DNA of 64,000 bases from an uncultured Clostridia bacterium (GTDB taxonomy: Bacteria > Bacillota > Clostridia > Christensenellales > CAG-138): positions 38,069-102,068 of the forward strand of contig CAKTYU010000008.1 of NCBI GenBank assembly GCA_934633985.1, written 5' to 3'. The position numbers were made by a program, and so were the translations under genes. Below are positions 33,232 through 42,138 of the stretch, in pieces. The notes beneath the pieces were generated by a model. It was not told the origin of the DNA and ran no database searches. It was given only the letters and a program-made list of their open reading frames with translations. Position 1 is the first letter of the stretch. The number at the start of each line of letters is the position of its first letter.

Positions 33232-34184
33232 AGGATCTGAAGCGATTCGTGGACAGGAACATAGCCCCGCTGCTCCTATTGTGCTTCTGCGGCATAATGG
33301 CGGCGTTCCTTTCGGTGCGGACAAATTCGTTTTTCTCCGTGAAAAACGCCGTGAATATACTGGAGGCAAACTCATACCGCATGCTGCTCGCCGTGGGAAT
33401 GATGTGCATAATCTCCTCCGGGGCCATAGACCTTTCCGTGGGATCCATGCTCTCCTTCAGCGCTATATGCATGGCGAAGGCGCTCAAGGCCGAGCTGCCG
33501 GTGGGGCTTTGCATAGGCGTGGCGCTGCTCATGGGCGCCTCCATGGGCGCGCTCAACGGCGTCCTCGTGCATGTTACCCGCATAAACGCCTTTATAATAA
33601 CCCTCGCAACGTCGTATATGTACCGGGGGCTGTCGCTGATAGCCACACAGGGCATACCCATAACCAAGCTGCCGCAGGCCTTCCGCGATTTCGGCTGCGG
33701 CGATATATTCGGCATGGAGTCCGGCGTGACCATGGCGCTCATAGCCGTCATCGCGCTCATACCCATCTTTTACTTTATGCGCTGGGGAAGCTATGTCATG
33801 TCCCTAGGCAGCAATCCCGAGGCGCTGAAGCGCAGCGGCGTAAAGATATGGAAATACAGGGTGTCCGCCTTTGCCCTCATGGGGCTGCTCTCCTCGGTGG
33901 CGGGTGTGATAGTCACCGCCCGGCTGAACAGCGCCGAGGCAAACGCCGGCTTAAATATGGAGATGGAGGCTATATGCGCCGTTATAATGGGCGGCACCGC
34001 CCTGCACGGCGGAAAGGGAAGCCTTCCCGGCACGGTCATCGCGGTGATACTGCTGGGGCTGATACGCAACGGCCTTACGGTGATGAGCGTATCGTCATAC
34101 TACCAGCAGTTCGTGACAGGCGCGCTGCTGCTTATAGCGGTGGTGACGGCGGAGCTTCGGGAACGCAGGAACCGCATAGGATAA
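33228..34184 (+). CDS. Ribose-type ABC transporter permease (RbsC/FrcC family)
   Basis: A 318-residue membrane protein. It has the BPD_transp_2 pattern: GAIDLSVGSMLSFSAICMA, LNGVLVHVTRINAFIITLA, and IMGGTALHGGKGSLPGTVI near the C-terminus. It should form the channel with the ATPase encoded upstream (ATGA overlap) and receive substrate from the lipoprotein encoded downstream. Confidence 0.94.
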   Translation: MKDLKRFVDRNIAPLLLLCFCGIMAAFLSVRTNSFFSVKNAVNILEANSYRMLLAVGMMCIISSGAIDLSVGSMLSFSAICMAKALKAELPVGLCIGVALLMGASMGALNGVLVHVTRINAFIITLATSYMYRGLSLIATQGIPITKLPQAFRDFGCGDIFGMESGVTMALIAVIALIPIFYFMRWGSYVMSLGSNPEALKRSGVKIWKYRVSAFALMGLLSSVAGVIVTARLNSAEANAGLNMEMEAICAVIMGGTALHGGKGSLPGTVIAVILLGLIRNGLTVMSVSSYYQQFVTGALLLIAVVTAELRERRNRIG

Positions 34185-34251
34185 TTACGATTTGGGCATA
34201 TAAGGGATAATTCCTTTATATATACATCAATTAACGGAGGAAGAACACACC

Positions 34252-35373
34252 ATGAAGAAACTTCTTGCTATCATGCTCGCTGCCGTAATGGCGCTGAGCA
34301 TAGCAGGCTGCGCGGCCCCCGCCGCACAGGAGACCGTCACCGCTGAGGAAACCGCAGCGCCCCAGGAGACCGAGGCCGCAGAGGAGACCGCAGCGCCCCA
34401 GGAGGCCGCAAGCGAGCTTTCCGCGACAGTACAGCAGCTCTATGCCGACTTTGACGCCGCCATGGAGAAGCAGCTCGGCGCAATGCCCGAGAGCTTCGGC
34501 GACATCAAGGTAGGCGCAGTCGTAATATCCCTGACCAACGCTTTCTGGGCAAACATGAAGGATTGCTACGAGGCGGCGGGCAAGGAAATGGGCATAGCCA
34601 TAGACGTGCAGACCGGCACCACCGAGGGCGATACGGCTTCCCAGCTTGACGTTCTTATGACCATGGCGGATATGGACTACAACGTGATTATCGTATCCCC
34701 CATAGACGGCACCAACCTCATTCCCGGCATAGTCAAGTGCAACCAGAACGGCGTAAAGGTCATCAACCTTGGCCCCGGCGTTGACGTTGACGCGCTCAAG
34801 GAAGCGGGCGGACATCTGGACGCCAAGATAACCGTTGACTTTGCGGAGCAGGGCCAGACCGTCGCCAACGATATGATCTCCCGTCTGCCCGATGGCGGCG
34901 AGGTAGCCGTAATAGCCGGCCTTGCAGGCGCGGGCCAGAGCGAGGGCCGCACCAAGGGCTTCAAGGAGACCGTCGAGGCCAACGAGAAGTTCAACCTCGT
35001 AGCCGTACAGAACTGCGATTGGGACGCTACCCTGGCATACGACGCCACCAAGGCGCTCATCACCGAGCATCCCGACCTTAAGGGCATTTTCTGCTGCAAC
35101 GACACCATGGCTCTTGCCGCCGTTGAGGCTCTTGCCGCCGAGGGCAAGGAAGGCGTGTTGGTATACGGCGTTGACTTTACCGACGATGCACGGGAGGCTA
35201 TTAAGGCCGGTACCATGACCGGCTCCATGTCCTACTCCAGCGCCCGCTACACCAAGGCTGCCCTTCAGATGGCTGTCATGCTCAACGAAGGCCACACCTT
35301 CGACAGCTATGTATATCTGCCCCTCACCCTGGTGAACGTGGATAACGTAAACGATCTCGAAGGATGGAAGTAA
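34252..35373 (+). CDS. Sugar- or nucleoside-type ABC substrate-binding lipoprotein
   Basis: A 373-residue exported lipoprotein. The signal MKKLLAIMLAAVMALSIAGC ends at the lipobox. A Glu/Thr/Ala repeat linker (EETAAPQE, twice) follows, and then a type-1 periplasmic binding fold (Peripla_BP_4) with VVISLTNAFWANMKDCYEAA and GIFCCNDTMALAAVEALAAE. GGAGG precedes ATG 34252. The PsuG-like gene starts inside its last codons, suggesting that the ligand is the glycosidase substrate. Confidence 0.93.
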   Translation: MKKLLAIMLAAVMALSIAGCAAPAAQETVTAEETAAPQETEAAEETAAPQEAASELSATVQQLYADFDAAMEKQLGAMPESFGDIKVGAVVISLTNAFWANMKDCYEAAGKEMGIAIDVQTGTTEGDTASQLDVLMTMADMDYNVIIVSPIDGTNLIPGIVKCNQNGVKVINLGPGVDVDALKEAGGHLDAKITVDFAEQGQTVANDMISRLPDGGEVAVIAGLAGAGQSEGRTKGFKETVEANEKFNLVAVQNCDWDATLAYDATKALITEHPDLKGIFCCNDTMALAAVEALAAEGKEGVLVYGVDFTDDAREAIKAGTMTGSMSYSSARYTKAALQMAVMLNEGHTFDSYVYLPLTLVNVDNVNDLEGWK

Positions 35374-36155
35374 AGCACAGCTTTTTAGTCGAGACCTGCC
35401 TGCTCACCCACGGCCTGCGCTCGATCGCGGACGATGAGATACTCTCCGCCTGGCCCGACGGTTTAAGCTGCATAACCTGGGTTGACGAGGGCAGCATACG
35501 CATAGGCTCCGCCGCAGAATACATACTGTTCCGCAGGCGGTGCCGCGAGCTGGGCTTCGGCAGGATAGACTCCGAAGGGCTGGAGGAGGCTCTAAGCGGC
35601 GGCGGCTCCGGAGCGCTTACCGCGTCCGGAACCATGGCGGTATGCGAAAGGCTGGGTGTGCCCCTTGCCGTCACCTGCGGCATGGGCGGTATATGCGATA
35701 TAAAAGGCGAGGAGCTTTGCCCGGACCTTCCGGCGCTCAGGGATATCCCCGTGAGCCTTATCGCCACCGCCCCGAAGGACATGCTGGATATCGAAGCCAC
35801 CATAAGGTGGCTTGCCGATAACGGCGTGCGGGTAATAGGCGCGGACAGCAGCCGCTGCACCGGGTATATCTTCAACAGCGCCGACGTGCCCCTTCAGGGC
35901 AGGCTGGACGGCGGACTGCCAAGCGTCCGCGGCAGGCTGCTCATACTTAACGGCATACCCGCAGGCGAGCGCATACAGGACGCCTCTATGATACGCTTAG
36001 GCATAGCGGCGGGCAAGCGGGCGGAAGCCGCGGGCGGCATATACCACCCGGCGGCCAACGCCGAGTTCGACAGGCTTACGGGGGGCGAATCCTCCCGCAT
36101 ACAGCTTCGCTCCATAATCGCAAATGCTATGCTGGCGCGGCGCCTAACAGAATAA
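35364..36155 (+). CDS. Divergent pseudouridine-5'-phosphate glycosidase (PsuG)-like protein
   Basis: A 263-residue protein of the PsuG/indigoidine synthase A family. Recognisable motifs are VETCLLTHGL (family ETTxxSHG), ALTASGTMAVCERLGVPLAV, a GGI loop, ATAPKDMLDIEATIRWL with a Lys at the family's Schiff-base position, and ADSSRCTGYIFN. It is shorter than typical PsuG (about 300) and lacks the usual KVxRRDLP segment, so activity on pseudouridine-5'-phosphate is not assured. The ATG overlaps the binding-protein stop by 10 bp; no psuK-like kinase lies nearby. Confidence 0.8.
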   Translation: MEVKHSFLVETCLLTHGLRSIADDEILSAWPDGLSCITWVDEGSIRIGSAAEYILFRRRCRELGFGRIDSEGLEEALSGGGSGALTASGTMAVCERLGVPLAVTCGMGGICDIKGEELCPDLPALRDIPVSLIATAPKDMLDIEATIRWLADNGVRVIGADSSRCTGYIFNSADVPLQGRLDGGLPSVRGRLLILNGIPAGERIQDASMIRLGIAAGKRAEAAGGIYHPAANAEFDRLTGGESSRIQLRSIIANAMLARRLTE

Positions 36156-36163
36156 CATACAGC

Positions 36164-36196
36164 AATGCTCCCCTGACGATATCAGGGGAGCATTTG
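36164..36196. terminator. Hairpin terminator between the PsuG-like and deacetylase genes
   Basis: AATGCTCCCCTGA...TCAGGGGAGCATT, a 13-bp perfect stem between convergent genes. The T-tail is short (TTTG), so it may serve both directions. Confidence 0.75.
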
Positions 36197-36209
36197 TATG
36201 CTTAGGCGA

Positions 36210-37019
36210 TTACACCGCCTTTTGCGTCCCGTTCACATCTATTATGGTATCCCCCTCCAGCCGCAGCTCGCTCACCGTGACGAACTCATAGCCCTGCGCC
36301 TGCGCCGTTTCTATAAGGGTGGGAAGGTACTCTTTTATCTTATACCCGTTGTTGTGGCATAGTATAACGCAGCCGGGGTGCAGCTTGGGTATTACCGTAT
36401 CCAATATGGTCTGGGCGCTGCGCTCCTCCCTCCAGTCGATGGTATCGATATCCCACTGCCAAACCTCATAGCCCATATCGCGGACGGTGGTTATGACGTT
36501 GTCGTTGTATTCGCCGTATGGGCAGCGGAATGCCTTCGTGCGGTAGCCGAGGAGCTTTTCAACTGCGTCGTCGTACTTCTCCAGCTCCTTGCGTATATCC
36601 GCCGCGGAAAGCCGGTTCATGTGGGGGTGGGTGGAGGAATGGTTGCCAACCTCGTTGCCCCGCGCAGCGATATCCTTTACCTTTTCCGGATATTTATCCG
36701 CCCAGAAGCCGCAGAGGAAAAACGTGGCGTGAATGCCGTATTTATCCAGCGTGTCCAGTATGAAATCCGTCTTGTCGGCCTCCCACGCCGCGTCTATGGT
36801 AAGCGCGATCTTTTTGTCGCTCCTCTCAACGCTGTAAATGGGCAGCTCCCGCTTTTTGCCCGCCAGCACCTCTAACTCGTATTCCTCCACGCTGCGAAAG
36901 CTGTTGGCAGCCGCGGCGTTCGGGGCGAAGCTCAAAAGCAGTATTACGGCGGCAATGAGCAGTATAAGAACTACGGCGGCTATTATCAGCGTCCTCTTTG
37001 TCAGAACCAATATCTTCAT
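36210..37019 (-). CDS. Membrane-anchored polysaccharide deacetylase (PdaB/NodB type)
   Basis: A 269-residue protein with an N-terminal anchor (LIIAAVVLILLIAAVILLL) and an extracytoplasmic NodB domain. Motifs are ALTIDAAWEADK, NHSSTHPHMNRLS (metal His), FRCPYGEYND and VILCHNNG. The first metal-binding Asp pair of active enzymes (TFDDG) is replaced here by TIDAAW, as in PdaB-like sporulation proteins. It probably acts on peptidoglycan of the spore. It adjoins sigG on the same strand. Confidence 0.9.
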   Translation of the reverse strand: MKILVLTKRTLIIAAVVLILLIAAVILLLSFAPNAAAANSFRSVEEYELEVLAGKKRELPIYSVERSDKKIALTIDAAWEADKTDFILDTLDKYGIHATFFLCGFWADKYPEKVKDIAARGNEVGNHSSTHPHMNRLSAADIRKELEKYDDAVEKLLGYRTKAFRCPYGEYNDNVITTVRDMGYEVWQWDIDTIDWREERSAQTILDTVIPKLHPGCVILCHNNGYKIKEYLPTLIETAQAQGYEFVTVSELRLEGDTIIDVNGTQKAV

Positions 37020-37169
37020 TTGGAAAAAGGCACCTCCAATTTGGCGTTTTTTGTATTCAGTGGTTAAATATATGCGCCAAAATACGGTATTTTTACCTCC
37101 GGAAGGCTGTTTTTGAGAATTAAATGCCCGCCCCTATATTTTTTTAAGCTTTTTTGCGCCGCCCTTGGG

Positions 37170-37943
37170 TCATACGTATTTTTTCATATGCCGGAGCGCG
37201 TTTTTTTCCAACCGGGATACCTGGGCCTGGCTTATGCCTATCTCCTCCGCCACCTCCATCTGGGTGCGCCCCTGAAAGAAGCGCAGCCTTATTATGCTTT
37301 GCTCCCGCTCAGACAGCTTATCCATGCCACGTTCTATGGCTACATGGGTGAGCCAGTCGTCGTCGGAGGTCCTGTCGTCCTTTAGCTGATCCATTACGTA
37401 TATGGCGTCGCCGTCGTCGTGGTATATGGGTTCAAAAAGCGATATTGGGTCCTGAATGGCGTCCAGGGCGAAGGCCACGTCCTCCTCCTTTGCGTCCATA
37501 GCCCGCGCTATGTCGCTTATGTGCGGCTCCTGACCGGACTCATCCATGAGGCGGGCGCGTATCTGAAGCGCGTGATAGGCGGTGTCGCGTATGGAGCGGC
37601 TTACGCGAAGGCTGTTGTTGTCCCGCAAATGGCGGCGCACCTCGCCTATTATCATTGGGACGGCGTATGTGGAAAAGCGCACGTTGAAGCTCAAATCGAA
37701 ATTGTTTATGGCCTTGATAAGCCCTATGCAGCCCACCTGGAAGAGATCGTCCATCTGCTCGCCGCGGCCGGAAAAGCGCTGTATGACGCTGAGCACGAGG
37801 CGCAGGTTCTCCTTTATGAAGGCGTCGCGGGCCTCCTCGTCGCCCTCGCTTATTTTCTTGAGCAGCTCGGTGCTGCGCTCGTAAGTCATCATGGGAAGCT
37901 CGGAAGTATCCAGCCCGCATATCTCCACTTTATTCACAGCCAT
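37170..37943 (-). CDS. sigG: RNA polymerase sporulation sigma factor, sigma-G
   Basis: A 257-residue forespore sigma factor. The N-terminus MAVNKVEICGLDTSELPMM is the characteristic sigma-G start. Region 2 is DDLFQVGCIGLIKAINNFD and region 4 is GRTQMEVAEEIGISQAQVSR. It directs late forespore transcription, including spoVA genes in model species, and spoVAD and spoVAE lie in this window. GGAGGGC precedes ATG 37943. Confidence 0.97.
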   Translation of the reverse strand: MAVNKVEICGLDTSELPMMTYERSTELLKKISEGDEEARDAFIKENLRLVLSVIQRFSGRGEQMDDLFQVGCIGLIKAINNFDLSFNVRFSTYAVPMIIGEVRRHLRDNNSLRVSRSIRDTAYHALQIRARLMDESGQEPHISDIARAMDAKEEDVAFALDAIQDPISLFEPIYHDDGDAIYVMDQLKDDRTSDDDWLTHVAIERGMDKLSEREQSIIRLRFFQGRTQMEVAEEIGISQAQVSRLEKNALRHMKKYV

Positions 37944-38129
37944 ATCCGTTGCCCTCCTTGTTTTCCGCTAAAGGTAGCATTGCCGATAGGGGCGAAATAA
38001 ATGCGCGACAAAAAGGTGGAATAATGAGGAAAAGCAGCGCATGGGCATATTCAAAAAATGTTCAAAATTTTTCCGTTGTGGGCCGATAAAAGTGATGGTA
38101 TATTCAATTAAGAAGTGTAGGAGGTGCCA

Positions 38130-38948
38130 ATGAAACGATACATATTCGCCGCAGTAGCCGCCATAACGCTGCTTTGCGGCTGCTCTATGAAAAATAAGCC
38201 GGATACGCTCACGGTCACGTTTTTCGATGTGGGGAAGGCGGATTCCTTCCTTATGACCTGCAGCGGCAAGACCCTGCTAATGGACGCGGGGACTGCCAAG
38301 GACGGCAAAAGGGTAGCGGGCCGCCTTGAGGATATGGGCGTGGAGCGCATAGACTACCTGATGATAACCCATTTCGACCGGGATCACGTCGGCGGCGCTG
38401 CCCAGATCATCGAGGATTTTGAGGTGAAGGAGCTGCTGCGGCCGGAATACATGAAGGAAAGCGACGAATCCGCGCTGTGCATGGCGGCGGCGGAAAGGCG
38501 CGGCGTCAAGGTAAGCGTCATAACGGCGCAGTCCGAAATGCAGCTCGGCAACGCAAGGCTCGTAATACGCCCGGCGGACAGGGTATACGAAAACGACCCC
38601 AGCAACAATTCCTCCCTCGTGACGGAGATATTCCACGGGGACAACCGCCTGCTCTTTACCGGCGATATAGAAAAGGAGCGCATAGCGGATATAAAGGGCG
38701 AGCTGGAGGACGGCGGATACGACTTTATCAAGGCGCCGCACCACGGAAGATACGAAAAGATCCTGCCGGAATTTTTCAGCCTTGTGGGGGCGCAGAGCGC
38801 CGTAATAACCAGCTCCGAAAAAAATCCCGAGGATGGGCAGACGGTACAGGCGCTTGCGGACGCGGGCGTGAAGGATATACTGCTTACCCGCAGCGGCGAG
38901 ATAACCCTCCAAAGCGACGGCAGGAAATTGGACTTTACGCAGAAATAA
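38130..38948 (+). CDS. ComEC/Rec2-like metallo-beta-lactamase-fold lipoprotein
   Basis: A 272-residue exported protein with lipobox LLCGC. It has a metallo-beta-lactamase fold of the ComEC type: TFFDVGKADSFLM, LLMDAGT, the metal motif ITHFDRDHVGG, LLFTGDIEKE, KAPHHGRYE and VITSSEKNPE. Stand-alone relatives are secreted hydrolases, and in ComEC the domain is thought to degrade the non-transforming DNA strand. AGGAGG precedes ATG 38130. Monocistronic. Confidence 0.92.
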   Translation: MKRYIFAAVAAITLLCGCSMKNKPDTLTVTFFDVGKADSFLMTCSGKTLLMDAGTAKDGKRVAGRLEDMGVERIDYLMITHFDRDHVGGAAQIIEDFEVKELLRPEYMKESDESALCMAAAERRGVKVSVITAQSEMQLGNARLVIRPADRVYENDPSNNSSLVTEIFHGDNRLLFTGDIEKERIADIKGELEDGGYDFIKAPHHGRYEKILPEFFSLVGAQSAVITSSEKNPEDGQTVQALADAGVKDILLTRSGEITLQSDGRKLDFTQK

Positions 38949-38973
38949 TCTTGCAAACAGGCGTTTTTTCGTC

Positions 38974-39002
38974 TTGACAGGCCGTTCCAGCCATGTTATT
39001 AT
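38974..39002 (+). promoter_or_regulatory. Promoter of the rplU-prp-rpmA operon
   Basis: TTGACA (38974-38979), 17-bp spacer, TATTAT (38997-39002). A very good promoter, giving a leader of roughly 85 nt. Confidence 0.85.
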
Positions 39003-39009
39003 GGTTCGG

Positions 39010-39092
39010 TGAGCCGCTCCGTATCGGCTTTATAAGCGTGGAGTTCATCCACCGCCGAATATGGGCGAGATTTAGAGAAGGAGGTACAGGAC
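39010..39092 (+). ncRNA. Candidate L21-leader RNA element
   Basis: The untranslated leader of rplU folds into at least two hairpins (AGCCG...CGGCT and GTGGA-GTTCA-TCCAC) before the AAGGAGG site. Structured L21 leaders that mediate autoregulation are known in Bacillota. The match is by position and structure only. Confidence 0.45.
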
Positions 39093-39395
39093 GTGTACGC
39101 TATCATCCGTACCGGCGGCAAGCAGTACAAGGTAGAAGCTGGCGACGAGATCCTCGTCGAAAAGCTGGACGCCGAGGTAGGCGCTGAGGTCGCATTTGAA
39201 GTATTGATGCTGTGCGGCGACGAGGTCGTAGTAGGCAAGCCCGTAGTAGAGGGCGTTACCGCCAAGGCAACCGTTGTCGATCAGGTCAAGGGCAAGAAGG
39301 TCATAGTATTCCACTATAAGCCCAAGAAGAACATACGCAAAAAGCAGGGACATCGTCAGCCTTACACCAAGGTCAAGATCGAGTCCATAGGCTAA
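39093..39395 (+). CDS. rplU: 50S ribosomal protein L21
   Basis: A 100-residue ribosomal protein beginning MYAIIRTGGKQYKVEAGDE and ending HRQPYTKVKIESIG. The start codon is GTG 39093 with AAGGAGG. It is the first gene of the conserved rplU-prp-rpmA operon. Confidence 0.98.
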   Translation: MYAIIRTGGKQYKVEAGDEILVEKLDAEVGAEVAFEVLMLCGDEVVVGKPVVEGVTAKATVVDQVKGKKVIVFHYKPKKNIRKKQGHRQPYTKVKIESIG

Positions 39396-39398
39396 AGC

Positions 39399-39728
39399 AT
39401 GACGCACGTAACGCTTATTCGCGACAGCTCCGGCCTCGTTGGCTTTGAGGCCGCGGGGCACACCGGATATGCCGACGAGGGCAGCGACATAGTTTGCAGC
39501 GCGGTATCCGCGCTTACGCAGACGGCGGCCCTCGGCATAAACGAAGTATTGCGGATACAGACGGCGCTCCAAATCACGGAGGCTAATATGTATCTGATGC
39601 TTCCCGCGGACATATCCAATGCGGACTGCGAAAAAGCACAGATCATTTTGGAAACGATGGCACTGGGCCTCAGGTCCATTGCCGCTACCTATGGTGATTA
39701 CATCAAAATATCAGAAAGGAAGGTGTAA
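39399..39728 (+). CDS. prp: Ribosomal-processing cysteine protease Prp
   Basis: A 109-residue cysteine protease that removes the N-terminal extension of L27. The catalytic His and Cys are in GFEAAGHTGYADEG and DIVCSAVSALTQT. It lies between rplU and rpmA, the standard location, and the cleavable motif is present in the downstream L27. Confidence 0.95.
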   Translation: MTHVTLIRDSSGLVGFEAAGHTGYADEGSDIVCSAVSALTQTAALGINEVLRIQTALQITEANMYLMLPADISNADCEKAQIILETMALGLRSIAATYGDYIKISERKV

Positions 39729-39732
39729 CACG

Positions 39733-40023
39733 ATGATGAACATCAATCTGCAGCTCTTTGCTCATAAGAAGGGCGGCGGCTCCACCAAGAACGGCCGTGA
39801 TTCCGAGGCCAAGCGTCTTGGTCCCAAGCGTGCTGATGGTCAGTTCGTTCTCGCGGGCAACATTCTGGTTCGCCAGCGCGGCACTCACTTCCATCCCGGT
39901 GTAAATGTAGGTCTGGGCAAGGACGATACCCTTTATGCTAAGGCAGACGGTATCGTGCGCTTTGAGACCAAGCATCTCGGCCGCAGGGAAGTCAGCGTAT
40001 ATGCTGAAAAAGTCGCTGAGTAA
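39733..40023 (+). CDS. rpmA: 50S ribosomal protein L27 with Prp-cleavable N-terminus
   Basis: A 96-residue ribosomal protein. The N-terminus MMNINLQLFAHKKGGGS contains the Prp cleavage motif (cut after the LQLF segment), and the mature protein starts AHKKGGGSTKNGRDSE. ATG 39733 has AGGAAGGTG; a second ATG follows directly. The terminator follows at 40037. Confidence 0.97.
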   Translation: MMNINLQLFAHKKGGGSTKNGRDSEAKRLGPKRADGQFVLAGNILVRQRGTHFHPGVNVGLGKDDTLYAKADGIVRFETKHLGRREVSVYAEKVAE

Positions 40024-40036
40024 TTAAAAAACCGAT

Positions 40037-40072
40037 AAGCCCGGCTGCGCTCAATGTGCAGTCGGGCTTTTT
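40037..40072 (+). terminator. Terminator of rplU-prp-rpmA
   Basis: AAGCCCGGCTGCGC-TCAAT-GTGCAGTCGGGCTT followed by TTTGC; one mismatch in the stem. Confidence 0.88.
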
Positions 40073-40133
40073 GCTTGCCTGAAAAGCTATCGATGATATG
40101 AGGCCGCCCGCAGGCGGCCCGTTTTCGCGCCCC

Positions 40134-40889
40134 TTATTCCTCCAAAAGATACTTGAGCATTCTTTCCGGGTCGTCGAGAAACTGTTTTGTCACTATGTAA
40201 TGCTCAGTGCTCTTGTAATCGGCGCGCTCTATTCCTTCGTTGCTCAGTTGGTATATCTCCGCCCCCGGGTATGCCATAAGTATCGGCGAATGGGTGCAGA
40301 TTATGAACTGGGAGGCCCGCTTTACAAGGCCGTCGATGAGCGTGAGCAGCGACATAAGCCGCATTGGCGACAACGCGGCCTCCGGCTCATCGAGAAGATA
40401 CAGGCCGTGTCCGCCAAAGCGGTTCTGCACCAGCGAAAAAAAGCTCTCCCCGTGAGACTGGGCGTGGAGCGACTTTCCGCCGTAGCTGTCCTTAATCTGC
40501 GGGCCGAGCCCGCCCCCTTCGTCCAGCTCATCTATATTTGATGCGACGTTATAAAAGCTCTCCGCCCGCAGGAAAAAGCCGTCCTTCGGGTATCCGTACC
40601 TGACCAGCGATATGCAGCCGCACAGCTCGGAATGGGTATCCCGGGTGGAAAAGCTAAAGTTTTTGGTGCCGCCCTCCGGGTTGAACCCCGCCGCCACAGC
40701 TATGGCCTCGAGCAGCGTCGATTTGCCCGTGCCGTTCTCACCTATGAAAAACGTAACAGGCGCGTTAAGCTCTATATGCCCTGCCCCCATCAGGTATTTC
40801 ACGGCGGGTATATCGTTCAAATAAGAACCCCTTTCGGGTTTTCTCTTTAATACTATATCCCCTATATATCTGTTTTTGCTTAATTCCAT
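40134..40889 (-). CDS. AAA/ABC-type ATPase (predicted ATPase of the COG3910 kind)
   Basis: A 251-residue ATPase with Walker A FFIGENGTGKSTLLEA, a signature-like SHGESFFSLV, Walker B HGLYLLDEPEAALSP and a switch His in FIICTHSPILMAY. Fold and length suit the SMC-like/OLD-like ATPase group of unknown cellular role. It begins 3 bp after the DNA methyltransferase gene on the same strand, so the two are almost certainly co-expressed. Confidence 0.85.
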   Translation of the reverse strand: MELSKNRYIGDIVLKRKPERGSYLNDIPAVKYLMGAGHIELNAPVTFFIGENGTGKSTLLEAIAVAAGFNPEGGTKNFSFSTRDTHSELCGCISLVRYGYPKDGFFLRAESFYNVASNIDELDEGGGLGPQIKDSYGGKSLHAQSHGESFFSLVQNRFGGHGLYLLDEPEAALSPMRLMSLLTLIDGLVKRASQFIICTHSPILMAYPGAEIYQLSNEGIERADYKSTEHYIVTKQFLDDPERMLKYLLEE

Positions 40890-40892
40890 TAT

Positions 40893-42074
40893 CTAATCCA
40901 AACTCCCCCATACCGACAGATTGCCGTACAGGTCGGATACCAGTATTGCCTGCCTGCCTCCGCCCATGGCCAGCCCCCTGCCCGGAAGCGGCGACGTATC
41001 ATAAGCCTCGGTTATAAACCTGCCCTCCTCCAGCCTGCCCGCCGCAATGTAGGCGAGGCTGCCGTCATCCGGCGAGACGGCAAACCCCGTGCGGGTCCTT
41101 TGCACGGTTATGTCCGGCTTTTTACCGGTAGCCGGCATTTGCAGATATTCTATATCCATGCCGGTCGCTGTCTTTAGAAGGCTGGCGTCGCTGTTGTTGT
41201 CAAGAAGCCTTTTTCGCAGGGTCATAAGCGCTGCTGGAGAAGGATCCACAGCTATCCATCTGCGTCCCAGCTTCTGGGCTTCGGCCGCCGTGGTTCCGCT
41301 GCCCGAAAAAAGGTCTGCGACTATGTCCCCTTCTTTTGATGAAGACAGTATTATACGTCTGAGCAGCGCCTCGGGTTTCTGAGTGCTGTAGCCAGTGCGT
41401 TCCGGATCCCGTTGCTGAAGATGCTCTATGTCTGTCCATACGTCGCTTGGGTATATCAGCGAATCCTCATAGTACTTATACAGCCTGCCGCCGGAGCGTA
41501 TGGAATAGCATACCCTGCCGGTATCGTCTATTTGCCGCTTCATGTGGTTGCGGCGCTCCGGCCCGTGGGGTATTCCCACGGCCTCAATGTTGAAGTAATT
41601 GCTCCTGCCCTTGCGGTAGACCAGTATGTTGTCATGCTTGCGGGAAAAGTGCTTTTTCGCCCTTCCGCCGGACTTGTACGCCCATATTATCTCATTTACA
41701 AAGTTCTTTTTGCCGAATATCTCATCAAGCAGCACCCGAAGATAGGCGGCCATACGGTAGTCCACGTGCAGATACAGAGTACCGTCTGAGGTCATGAGCT
41801 CGCGGCACAGCTCCAGCACGCTTTTCATCATTTCCATATAGGCGTCCTCCGACATCTTATCGCTGTATGCCGGGACCTTTATCTTTTTCCCCTTTGGCCC
41901 ATGGCTTATCTCGAAGGCGTCGCCTGTGCCGAAGGGAGGGTCGAGATAGATGAGCCTCACCTTGCCGCGATACTCGCTCAGAAGCCTCTCCCCCGCTTCC
42001 TCCGCCCTGCCGAATATGAACAGCCCCGGGCCGCCCGTGCTGTGGATCTCCGCCGTGCATTCCATTCGCGGCAT
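40893..42074 (-). CDS. Site-specific DNA methyltransferase (beta-class, N4/N6)
   Basis: A 393-residue amino-methyltransferase. Catalytic motif IV DPPFGTGDAF near residue 43 comes before the SAM motif I (DLFSGSGTTAAEAQKLG near residue 275), the beta-class order. TGYSTQKPEALLRRI is typical of Mod-type enzymes. The C-terminal 90 residues (MDIEYLQMPATGKKPD onward) are unfamiliar. ATG 42074 has GAGGAGGG and removes a spurious 60-residue extension. No restriction endonuclease gene is next to it. Confidence 0.9.
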   Translation of the reverse strand: MPRMECTAEIHSTGGPGLFIFGRAEEAGERLLSEYRGKVRLIYLDPPFGTGDAFEISHGPKGKKIKVPAYSDKMSEDAYMEMMKSVLELCRELMTSDGTLYLHVDYRMAAYLRVLLDEIFGKKNFVNEIIWAYKSGGRAKKHFSRKHDNILVYRKGRSNYFNIEAVGIPHGPERRNHMKRQIDDTGRVCYSIRSGGRLYKYYEDSLIYPSDVWTDIEHLQQRDPERTGYSTQKPEALLRRIILSSSKEGDIVADLFSGSGTTAAEAQKLGRRWIAVDPSPAALMTLRKRLLDNNSDASLLKTATGMDIEYLQMPATGKKPDITVQRTRTGFAVSPDDGSLAYIAAGRLEEGRFITEAYDTSPLPGRGLAMGGGRQAILVSDLYGNLSVWGSLD

Positions 42075-42138
42075 ACCTTTGCCCTCCTCATATAAAAAAA
42101 TAAAGAAAAATGCGCCCCGCAGGAGCGCATTAAGCTGC

